From HKST-UBA85 sp035654775 (lineage in GTDB: Bacteria; Bacteroidota; Bacteroidia; Flavobacteriales; Flavobacteriaceae), in contig DASRWB010000031.1 in assembly GCA_035654775.1 (NCBI GenBank), positions 1 through 20,784 on the forward strand: a stretch of DNA of 20,784 bases, read 5' to 3'. The notes under the pieces are model-generated. The model saw only the letters and a program-made list of their open reading frames with translations. It had not been told where the DNA came from and did not search any database. How positions within the stretch are numbered: the stretch's first letter is position 1; every line of letters starts with the position of its first letter. A program made the position numbers and the translations under genes. Of this stretch, positions 6,835 through 13,662 are shown piece after piece.

Positions 6835-6861
6835 CAAAGGTAATTATTGCTTTTGATACAA
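6835..6861 (-). promoter_or_regulatory. Promoter of the DUF3298-arsC-like-eamA operon
   Basis: Minus-strand TTG (6861-6859), 16 bases, then TACCTTTG (6842-6835), an exact TAnnTTTG match. The spacer is one base under the usual 17-23. The box ends 18 bases before the chosen ATG at 6816, which rules out the upstream TTG as a start. Confidence 0.6.
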
Positions 6862-6883
6862 TCGAATTAAAAAGCTACTTTTG
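6853..6883 (+). promoter_or_regulatory. Promoter of the cystathionine gamma-synthase/lyase gene
   Basis: TTG (6853-6855), a 20-base spacer, and TACTTTTG (6876-6883), a full match to the Bacteroidetes TTG-N17-23-TAnnTTTG promoter. Transcription would start about 4-7 bases later, leaving only about 5-8 bases before the ATG at 6895. Its -33 element lies inside the spacer of the opposing promoter. Confidence 0.7.
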
Positions 6884-6894
6884 TAAAAAACAAG

Positions 6895-8037
6895 ATGATG
6901 AAATTCAACACAAAAACCATACACGGCGGACAAACACATGATCCGGCTTACGGAGCGGTAATGCCGCCAATTTATCAAACTTCCACCTATGCACAAACCA
7001 CGCCCGGCGGACACAAAGGCTTTGAATACTCCCGAACCCATAATCCTACCCGAAAAGCACTGGAAAATGCTTTGGCCAGTATTGAAAACGGAACCTATGG
7101 GTTAGCTTTTGCCTCCGGCCTTGCCGCCATTGATGCGGTAATGAAACTGCTGAAGCCCGGTGATGAAGTGATTTCTACCAATGATTTATACGGAGGAACC
7201 TACCGCTTGTTTACCAAAATTTTCCAAGACTTTGGAATCACTTTCCACTTTGTGGGAATGCAGGACGTAAAAGCAATAGAAGAACGTATAAATGCCAATA
7301 CCAAATTAATTTGGGTTGAAACGCCTACCAATCCAATGATGAATATAATTGACATTCAAGCTTGCACGGCTATAGCCAAAAAACACAACCTGCTGCTAGC
7401 TGTAGACAATACTTTTGCCACACCCTATTTGCAGCAACCGCTGGACTTTGGAGCAGATATTGTGATGCATTCGGCTACCAAATACCTTGGCGGTCATAGC
7501 GATGTGGTTATGGGAGCCTTAATTGTCAATGACAATGCACTGGCAGAAAAACTTTACTTTATTCAAAATGCCAGCGGAGCCGTTTCAGGTCCTCAGGATA
7601 GTTTTCTGGTGTTGAGAGGAATAAAAACACTGCACGTTAGAATGCAGCGCCATTGTGAAAACGGAAAAGCCATTGCTGAATTTTTACAAAAACACCCCAA
7701 GGTAGAAAAGGTGTTTTGGCCCGGACTTAAAAATCATCCAAACCACAAAATAGCCAAGGCACAAATGAAAGATTTTGGCGGCATGGTATCGTTTACCACA
7801 AAAGATAATAATTACAAGGACGCCATAAAAACGGTAGAAAGATTAAAGGTGTTTACCCTGGCCGAATCCTTGGGCGGTGTGGAATCTCTGGCCGGGCATC
7901 CGGCAAGCATGACCCATGCCAGTATTCCAAAACTCGAACGCGAAAAAACAGGCGTGTTAGATTCACTTATACGATTAAGTGTGGGCATTGAAGATATTGA
8001 CGATTTAATTGCAGATTTAGAACAGGCATTGGCCTAA
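6895..8037 (+). CDS. Cystathionine gamma-synthase / gamma-lyase (PLP enzyme)
   Basis: 380 residues of the Cys/Met-metabolism PLP family (MetB/MetC/Cys3 type), cytoplasmic, probably tetrameric. Seen: YSRTHNPT (45-52), which contributes the Tyr and Arg that bind the cofactor phosphate of the partner subunit; ASGLAA (73-78); VDNTFATPYL (170-179) with the cofactor-binding Asp171; and SATKYLGGHSDV (193-204) with the Schiff-base Lys196. ESLGGVESL (324-332) and HPASMTHASIP (335-345) match the gamma-synthase/gamma-lyase branch rather than beta-lyases or O-acetylhomoserine sulfhydrylases. Synthase and lyase cannot be separated safely by eye, so metB or a cystathionine gamma-lyase name are both possible. 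Single-gene unit between its own promoter and a strong terminator. Confidence 0.93.
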   Translation: MMKFNTKTIHGGQTHDPAYGAVMPPIYQTSTYAQTTPGGHKGFEYSRTHNPTRKALENALASIENGTYGLAFASGLAAIDAVMKLLKPGDEVISTNDLYGGTYRLFTKIFQDFGITFHFVGMQDVKAIEERINANTKLIWVETPTNPMMNIIDIQACTAIAKKHNLLLAVDNTFATPYLQQPLDFGADIVMHSATKYLGGHSDVVMGALIVNDNALAEKLYFIQNASGAVSGPQDSFLVLRGIKTLHVRMQRHCENGKAIAEFLQKHPKVEKVFWPGLKNHPNHKIAKAQMKDFGGMVSFTTKDNNYKDAIKTVERLKVFTLAESLGGVESLAGHPASMTHASIPKLEREKTGVLDSLIRLSVGIEDIDDLIADLEQALA

Positions 8038-8040
8038 ATT

Positions 8041-8076
8041 AAAAAAGAGCGACCTTCCTAAGATCGCTCTTTTTTT
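8041..8076. terminator. Bidirectional terminator between the PLP-enzyme gene and the THC0290_0291-like gene
   Basis: A 12-base-pair stem of AAAAAAGAGCGA (8041-8052) with TCGCTCTTTTTT (8064-8075), plus a further T at 8076. The CTT/AAG pairs extend it inside the loop. A-tract on one side and T-tract on the other let it serve both convergent genes, which end at 8037 and 8096. Confidence 0.92.
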
Positions 8077-8095
8077 AAATATTTTGTATACAGAT

Positions 8096-8926
8096 TTAAT
8101 CGAGATAATAGATATAACCAAAATTCAACCAAACCAGCCAGTCGTTAAACTTGTTGTAGCTTAACTGGTGGTTAAAGCCGTCAATCCAATCGCTGAAATA
8201 GTATTGCCATCTTAAATCCAGCATTAAATCAGACAGGGTAGTTAATTTATAGCGAACTCCAATGCTGGTAACCATGGACCAGGCACTGATGTTTTCTGTT
8301 TTAATAGGATACTCGCGTTGTTCGCCGGCAGGTACAGGCGGAAGCCCTTGATCGTTGGCGTACCAAAACTCGTAAATATTATCGGCGACAAATACGTTTC
8401 CGTTTCCATAGGTGGTACTAGCCTGCGGATTTGATGAAGTCCAATGTACCCCTAAACTGACAAATGGAGCAAACCGATAGGCAAAAGCTTGAAAAGAGCG
8501 AATGCTCAAAGGAAAATATTCCAACTGCATCCCGATATCAAAATTTTCCGCTACACCACTGTGTGCTCTTAATTTATCTGCATTTTCACCGGTTCGGTTG
8601 TTTTGAACAAATTTTCCGTGATGATCTAAATTGGTATAATTCCAGGAAATCTCACTTCTTAATTTAAAGTGGTCATTAAAAAAAGTATCGGTAGTATAAC
8701 AATTACAATCGGCACTGTAAGCAAAACTGATGTAGTGAATAAGCCCAATACCAATACCTGAATTCCCGAGGTTTGTGCGCTCGTCATTGCGTTGCCCAAA
8801 ATCTGACCGGAATTCAACAGGTCCTACAATAGCTCCAATTTCGTGTGAAAAACCCAGTTGAGAAAAGGAAGTTTTTGCAAGGAACATAGCGACAATAAAT
8901 ACAAACAATCGTTTAATGCTAAACAT
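8096..8926 (-). CDS. THC0290_0291-type outer-membrane protein
   Basis: 276 residues with a secretory signal peptide ending in SFSQ (cleavage after residue 22). The mature part alternates aromatic and polar residues like a small outer-membrane beta-barrel and ends LVWLNFGYIYYLD. Phrases such as QLGFSHEIGAIVGPV and the block ADCNCYTTDTFFNDHFKLRSE (about residues 72-92), with two cysteines one residue apart (CNC), match from memory a protein family common in Flavobacteriaceae and named THC0290_0291 in NCBI annotations. Function is unknown. No enzyme motif is visible. The gene shares a terminator with the convergent PLP-enzyme gene and is divergent from gdhA. Confidence 0.75.
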   Translation of the reverse strand: MFSIKRLFVFIVAMFLAKTSFSQLGFSHEIGAIVGPVEFRSDFGQRNDERTNLGNSGIGIGLIHYISFAYSADCNCYTTDTFFNDHFKLRSEISWNYTNLDHHGKFVQNNRTGENADKLRAHSGVAENFDIGMQLEYFPLSIRSFQAFAYRFAPFVSLGVHWTSSNPQASTTYGNGNVFVADNIYEFWYANDQGLPPVPAGEQREYPIKTENISAWSMVTSIGVRYKLTTLSDLMLDLRWQYYFSDWIDGFNHQLSYNKFNDWLVWLNFGYIYYLD

Positions 8927-8968
8927 AGTTGGGAATTATTTATAAACAAAGGATTACCTTCAAGCAAA

Positions 8969-8998
8969 CAAATATATGAAAATCATTTAATAAACAAA
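8969..8998 (-). promoter_or_regulatory. Promoter of the THC0290_0291-type gene
   Basis: Minus-strand TTTG (8998-8995), an 18-base spacer, then TATATTTG (8976-8969). Both elements match the Bacteroidetes consensus at ideal spacing. The leader before the ATG at 8926 would be roughly 37 bases. Confidence 0.7.
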
Positions 8999-9090
8999 TT
9001 TTTTTAATTTGCCCTCTTGAAGCGACATCAAGGAAAACTTTACAAAGCCGTGAAATTCAAAAATAATAACACTAAAAATTAAAGATAACG

Positions 9091-9098
9091 TATATTTG
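9091..9098 (+). promoter_or_regulatory. -7 box of gdhA
   Basis: TATATTTG is an exact TAnnTTTG match 49 bases before the gdhA ATG, giving a leader of about 43 bases. No TTG is found at the usual -33 spacing. The remainder of the 221-base divergent region (8927-9147) is AT-rich; apart from this box and the opposing promoter I see nothing definite in it. Confidence 0.5.
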
Positions 9099-9147
9099 TA
9101 CTGTAAATTACACTAGTAAATTAAGAATAACATAATTTCAACACTTA

Positions 9148-10491
9148 ATGAAAAACTCAATAGAAGTATTTTTAGATCAGGTAAAAGAAAGAGACGGACA
9201 TGAACCGGAATTTTTACAAGCTGTAAAAGAGGTTGCAGAAACCGTGATTCCTTTTATTGAAAACAACCCAAAGTATCAAGGAAAAATGTTACTGGAGCGC
9301 ATGGTAGAACCCGAGCGCACCATTATATTTAGAGTGCCGTGGATTGACGATCAAGGCAATACACAAGTAAACAGAGGTTACCGCGTAGAATTCAATTCGG
9401 CTATCGGACCTTACAAAGGCGGCTTGCGGTTTCATCCGTCGGTAAACTTAAGCATCCTTAAATTCTTAGGATTTGAACAAGTTTTTAAAAACTCTTTGAC
9501 CACACTACCAATGGGTGGCGGAAAAGGCGGAAGTGATTTTAACCCAAAAGGAAAAAGCGACAATGAAGTTATGCGTTTTTGCCAGTCGTTTATGACCGAG
9601 CTGGCAAAACACATTGGACCAAACACCGATGTTCCTGCCGGAGATATTGGAGTAGGAGCAAGAGAAATCGGCTACATGTTCGGGCAGTATAAGCGCTTGC
9701 GCAATGAATTTACCGGAGTACTGACCGGCAAAGGGCTGTCCTATGGAGGTTCTTTAATTCGCCCAGAAGCTACGGGGTATGGCTGCGTGTATTTTGCGAA
9801 AAATATGCTGGCTACGAAAAACAATTCGTTTAAAGACAAAACGGTTGCTATTTCCGGATCGGGAAATGTGGCACAATTCGCCTGTGAAAAAGCAACTCAG
9901 CTTGGAGCAAAAGTGCTTACCATGTCAGATTCCTCAGGGTACATTTTTGATAAAGACGGAATAAATGCTGAAAAACTGGCGTTTATCATGGAAATTAAAA
10001 ATATAAAAAGAGGCAGAATCAGTGAGTATACTGAAAAATATCCGGCAGCAACTTACCACGAAGGAAAAAGGCCTTGGAATACCGTTTGCGATATTGCCTT
10101 ACCCTGCGCAACACAAAACGAGCTGAATGAAGAGGAAGCCAAACAGCTTATTCAAAACGGAGTTATTGCCGTTGCCGAAGGAGCAAATATGCCAACTACT
10201 CCGGAAGCCATAGAAGCTTTCCAAAAAGCAAAAATACTGTTTTCTCCGGGGAAAGCCTCAAATGCCGGTGGCGTGGCAACTTCCGGTCTGGAAATGAGCC
10301 AAAATTCATTGCGACTAAGCTGGACACGTGAAGAAGTTGATGAAAAGCTGAACCACATTATGAACGATATACATGCAGCTTGCGTAAAATATGGAAAAAG
10401 AGAAGACGGCTACATTGACTACGTAAAAGGCGCTAATGTTGCAGGCTTTGTAAAAGTGGCCGATGCCATGCTGGCACAAGGAGCAGTATAA
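9148..10491 (+). CDS. gdhA: Glutamate dehydrogenase, NADP-type (hexameric)
   Basis: Makes glutamate from 2-oxoglutarate and ammonium. At 447 residues it has the same length as E. coli GdhA and belongs to the short hexameric class. Seen: PYKGGLRFHP (88-97) with the substrate-binding Lys90; the signature LPMGGGKGGSDF (120-131) with catalytic Lys126; PAGDIGVG (163-170) with catalytic Asp166; and the Rossmann loop GSGNVA (237-242). The C-terminal part has EGANMPTTPEA and the glycine-rich SNAGGVATSGLEMSQN. NADPH preference is inferred from subfamily resemblance. It stands alone, with its own promoter and terminator. Confidence 0.96.
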   Translation: MKNSIEVFLDQVKERDGHEPEFLQAVKEVAETVIPFIENNPKYQGKMLLERMVEPERTIIFRVPWIDDQGNTQVNRGYRVEFNSAIGPYKGGLRFHPSVNLSILKFLGFEQVFKNSLTTLPMGGGKGGSDFNPKGKSDNEVMRFCQSFMTELAKHIGPNTDVPAGDIGVGAREIGYMFGQYKRLRNEFTGVLTGKGLSYGGSLIRPEATGYGCVYFAKNMLATKNNSFKDKTVAISGSGNVAQFACEKATQLGAKVLTMSDSSGYIFDKDGINAEKLAFIMEIKNIKRGRISEYTEKYPAATYHEGKRPWNTVCDIALPCATQNELNEEEAKQLIQNGVIAVAEGANMPTTPEAIEAFQKAKILFSPGKASNAGGVATSGLEMSQNSLRLSWTREEVDEKLNHIMNDIHAACVKYGKREDGYIDYVKGANVAGFVKVADAMLAQGAV

Positions 10492-10512
10492 GGATAGCAT
10501 AACATTCTTTTT

Positions 10513-10545
10513 AAAAGCTCACTTACACAGGTGAGCTTTTTCTTT
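10513..10545 (+). terminator. Rho-independent terminator after gdhA
   Basis: A perfect 10-base-pair stem AAAAGCTCAC/GTGAGCTTTT (10513-10522 with 10531-10540), an 8-base loop, then TCTTT. It starts 21 bases after the gdhA stop. Confidence 0.9.
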
Positions 10546-10588
10546 ATATTATTTTGAATAGAAATACGTTATTAAAATATCTTGAACT

Positions 10589-10596
10589 TATATTTG
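10589..10596 (+). promoter_or_regulatory. -7 box directly before porZ
   Basis: TATATTTG matches TAnnTTTG exactly. It ends only 5 bases before the porZ ATG at 10602, so transcription would begin at or next to the start codon. No TTG at the usual -33 spacing. The gdhA terminator leaves only 56 bases for a promoter, which makes this the best candidate. Confidence 0.5.
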
Positions 10597-10601
10597 TGAT
10601 T

Positions 10602-12932
10602 ATGAAAAAAGTGCTGACCTTTTTTGTTTTGTTGTTTTCAATCTCAGCCCTTGCACAGGATTATTCAGATTTGTGGAAAGGCTACTTTTCATATTACAAT
10701 GTAAAAGATGTAGTGGCAGGAAACAATAAGCTGTATGCCGCTTCAGAAAATGCGGTGTTTGCCTACGATTTTTCTACGCGACAGATTGAACAATTAACAA
10801 CGGTCAACGGACTTTCCGGGGAAACCATTGCCACTATACATTACAGCAACTCCTACGAATTGTTACTGATTGGTTACGAAAACGGGCTTATTGAAATTAT
10901 ATTTGATGCAAATGAAAATGTACTTACCGTTGTAGACATACTTAACAAGCCTACCATTCCGCCCAACAATAAAAAAATAAACCATTTTAATGAGCACAAC
11001 AATACCATTTATATAGCTACTGATTATGGAATTTCAGTGTACGATTTGGAAAACCTGGAATTTGGAGACACCTATTATATTGGTAATTTTGGCACACAAA
11101 TAAGGGTCAGGCAAACCACAATAAGCAACGGATATATTTATGCCGCTTGTTTGGACGGAAACGGCTTAAAAAAAGCCGACTTGACAAGTTCAAACCTGAT
11201 AAACTTTCAAGAGTGGCCACAAGCTGTGGCCGGAAACTTTCTTTCGGTTCAGGCTATCCAAAACAAACTTTATGCGTTTAGAGCAAACTTAGCGGTGATA
11301 GAAGTGCAACCTGACAATACGTCTAGTACAGTTTATACATTTAATATGCAAGTGCTTGATGTTAAGCAAGCTGCAGATAAACTACTGGCAGCAACCCGAG
11401 AAGATGTGTATGTTTTTGATGAAAATTTCAACCTGAACACACAAATCAACATTGAACCTACTAATGCAGAGCAGTTTACTTCTGTGGCATATTATGCAGA
11501 CGATGTATATATAGGGACAACCAATTTTGGAGTGCTACATACTGTAAACCCATCGGAATTTGAAGAAATAAGACCCGATGGACCCTTGCTGAACAACCCG
11601 TTTTCGCTTAGAGCCGGACCCAACAACCTATGGGTTACCTATGGAGATTACAGCCTTTTCTATAATCCGTATCCGTTAAGACAACGCGGGATAAGTCATC
11701 TAGTCAATGAAGAGTGGGTTAATATCCCTTACGACAGTGTTTTAGGTGCCAGAAACTTAAACACTATTTCTATCAACCCAATGGATCCCGGACAAGTATT
11801 TATCAGTTCCTTTCTGGATGGATTACTGGAAGTAAACAATAACGAAGCCACACAGCTGTTCAATCAGTTTAATAGCGGACTGGAATCTATAGATAATCCA
11901 AACCAACCTAGTGATATCCGGCTAAGTGCCACAAATTTTGACACTCAGGGAATATTGTGGACAGCCACCGGAAGGGTAGACAAACCTTTGAAATCATACA
12001 ATCCTGCATCGGGGCAATGGCAGGGCTATCCTTTTGATGATATTTTTAACAACCCTTTTGAAAATGAATGGGGATATAGCGACCTGGAAATCGACAGAAA
12101 CGGAAACAAATGGTTGGGAGGATACAACAGCGGAGTAATAGGAGTTTCAGCAGATGGCTCAACACAAAGAATACTGAACAGCGAAGAGCAAAACATGCCT
12201 TCCGCTTACGTAACGGCACTAGCCATAGATCAGCGTAACCAATTATGGATAGGGACCTTATACGGTATTAGAGTATTGTACAATACGGCCGGATTTTTTG
12301 ATAACAACGAACCGGTAGCTAGCTCAATCATTATTCTTGAAGACGGAATTCCCAGTGAGCTACTGTATCAACAATTTATTTCCACGATAGCCGTAGATGG
12401 ATCCAACAACAAATGGGTAGGCACCATTGGTACGGGAGTATTTTATTTTTCGGCAGACGGACAGGAAACCATTTATCATTTCACCACAGAAAACTCCCCA
12501 TTGCCTTCAAACAATATTACCGATATCGCCATAGATAACACCAATGGAATTGTTTATTTTGCTACAGACAAAGGACTCTTGTCCTTCAGTTCGGGAAGTT
12601 CGGGCACCAAAGACAATTTAAGCCAGGCATTTATTTATCCAAACCCCGTAAGACCCGGATTTAATGTAGTAGAAGAAAAAGTGAAAATCAAAGACATTTC
12701 CGATAATGTTAATATTAAAATTGTAGATATAGAAGGCAATCTGGTAGCCGAAGCACAATCAAGAACAAACCTTAGGTATAAAGGCTACAATCTTGAAATA
12801 GATGGAGGTACAGCCTATTGGAACGGAAAAAACATGGCCAATAATATTGTGTCATCCGGGGTGTATTTAGTAATGCTTTCCGATTTGGACACCTTGGAAA
12901 CCAAGGTACTAAAAGTCATGATTATAAGGTGA
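10602..12932 (+). CDS. porZ: Type IX secretion system component PorZ
   Basis: 776 residues from the ATG at 10602, the same size as Porphyromonas PorZ. I chose this start because it gives a clean signal peptide (MKKVLTFFVLLFSISALA, then Q19); the upstream extension to a TTG at 10554 runs through the promoter. The mature protein is two seven-bladed beta-propellers with 'two-component regulator propeller' repeats, seen as KWLGGYNSGVIGV, LWIGTLYGIRVLYN and KWVGTIGTGVFYF. From about residue 676 a T9SS C-terminal-type domain begins at YPNPV and ends VLKVMIIR. In P. gingivalis, PorZ is a surface protein of the PorU-PorV-PorQ-PorZ attachment complex and delivers anionic LPS; most flavobacteria lack that LPS, so the ligand here is open. 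It is followed one base later by recO. Confidence 0.88.
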   Translation: MKKVLTFFVLLFSISALAQDYSDLWKGYFSYYNVKDVVAGNNKLYAASENAVFAYDFSTRQIEQLTTVNGLSGETIATIHYSNSYELLLIGYENGLIEIIFDANENVLTVVDILNKPTIPPNNKKINHFNEHNNTIYIATDYGISVYDLENLEFGDTYYIGNFGTQIRVRQTTISNGYIYAACLDGNGLKKADLTSSNLINFQEWPQAVAGNFLSVQAIQNKLYAFRANLAVIEVQPDNTSSTVYTFNMQVLDVKQAADKLLAATREDVYVFDENFNLNTQINIEPTNAEQFTSVAYYADDVYIGTTNFGVLHTVNPSEFEEIRPDGPLLNNPFSLRAGPNNLWVTYGDYSLFYNPYPLRQRGISHLVNEEWVNIPYDSVLGARNLNTISINPMDPGQVFISSFLDGLLEVNNNEATQLFNQFNSGLESIDNPNQPSDIRLSATNFDTQGILWTATGRVDKPLKSYNPASGQWQGYPFDDIFNNPFENEWGYSDLEIDRNGNKWLGGYNSGVIGVSADGSTQRILNSEEQNMPSAYVTALAIDQRNQLWIGTLYGIRVLYNTAGFFDNNEPVASSIIILEDGIPSELLYQQFISTIAVDGSNNKWVGTIGTGVFYFSADGQETIYHFTTENSPLPSNNITDIAIDNTNGIVYFATDKGLLSFSSGSSGTKDNLSQAFIYPNPVRPGFNVVEEKVKIKDISDNVNIKIVDIEGNLVAEAQSRTNLRYKGYNLEIDGGTAYWNGKNMANNIVSSGVYLVMLSDLDTLETKVLKVMIIR

Positions 12933-12933
12933 C

Positions 12934-13653
12934 ATGTTACAAAAAATTGACGCCATAGTACTTTCGAAACTCAAGTACGGAGAAAGTGATTTAATTGTAA
13001 AATGCTTTACCAAACAGCGCGGCACAGAAACCTATTTACTCAAAAGAATTTTAGCCAGTAAGAAAGGAAAACTTAAAACGGCATTTTTTACTCCGTTAAC
13101 ACAGCTGGTTGTAGAAGAACATTACCGAGAGAATGCCTCATTGCAGCGCATAACTGAAGCAAAACCCAGCTACACCTATTACACCTTACACACACAGGTA
13201 ACCAAAAGCGCCATGGCTATGTTTTTAGGGGAAACCTTAAGTTTAGTGCTAAAAGAAGAAAAGCAAAACGAAGCCTTGTACGAGTATTTGTCCACTACGC
13301 TACAACTTTTGGATCAGGAGGATGCTTTTGCCAATTTTCATTTGCTTTTTTTGGTAAAACTGACCAAGTACATTGGCTTTTATCCCAAGGTAACTCAGGA
13401 AAACACCTTATTTTTTAATATTAGTGACGGGCATTTTGAAAGTGTAAGTAAAGGAAGTCACAGCATTTCCGGAGATAATGTTTTTTTACTAAAACAATTG
13501 TTGGGCACAAATTTTGATGAGGTTAAAGAAATTAAAATTAACCGCACAAGAAGACAAGCCTTCTTGAGTATGATTTTACATTATTTTGAATATCATGTCC
13601 CCGGATTTAAAAAACCCAAATCGTTAGAAATTGTAAATAGCCTGTTTAACTAA
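12934..13653 (+). CDS. recO: DNA repair protein RecO
   Basis: RecF-pathway recombination mediator that helps load RecA on SSB-coated single-stranded DNA. It has 239 residues, close to E. coli RecO (242). The N-terminal OB-fold is clear: DAIVLSKLKYGESDLIVKCFTKQRG (residues 6-30) is the standard opening, followed by FTPLTQLVV. The middle and C-terminal helical parts are less conserved. Only one cysteine (C24) is visible, so the four-cysteine zinc site of some RecO proteins is missing. ATG lies one base after the porZ TGA, so the two are probably coupled. The TonB-dependent receptor starts 9 bases downstream. Confidence 0.93.
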   Translation: MLQKIDAIVLSKLKYGESDLIVKCFTKQRGTETYLLKRILASKKGKLKTAFFTPLTQLVVEEHYRENASLQRITEAKPSYTYYTLHTQVTKSAMAMFLGETLSLVLKEEKQNEALYEYLSTTLQLLDQEDAFANFHLLFLVKLTKYIGFYPKVTQENTLFFNISDGHFESVSKGSHSISGDNVFLLKQLLGTNFDEVKEIKINRTRRQAFLSMILHYFEYHVPGFKKPKSLEIVNSLFN

Positions 13654-13662
13654 CAAACCAAA

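Noticed and set aside
6817..6837. N-terminal extension of the DUF3298 gene to a TTG start at 6837
   Set aside because: The TTG lies inside the -7 box TACCTTTG, and the ATG at 6816 gives a perfect lipoprotein signal peptide with the lipobox cysteine at residue 18.
10554..10601. N-terminal extension of porZ to a TTG start at 10554
   Set aside because: It would run through the TATATTTG box and bury the signal peptide that begins at the ATG at 10602.
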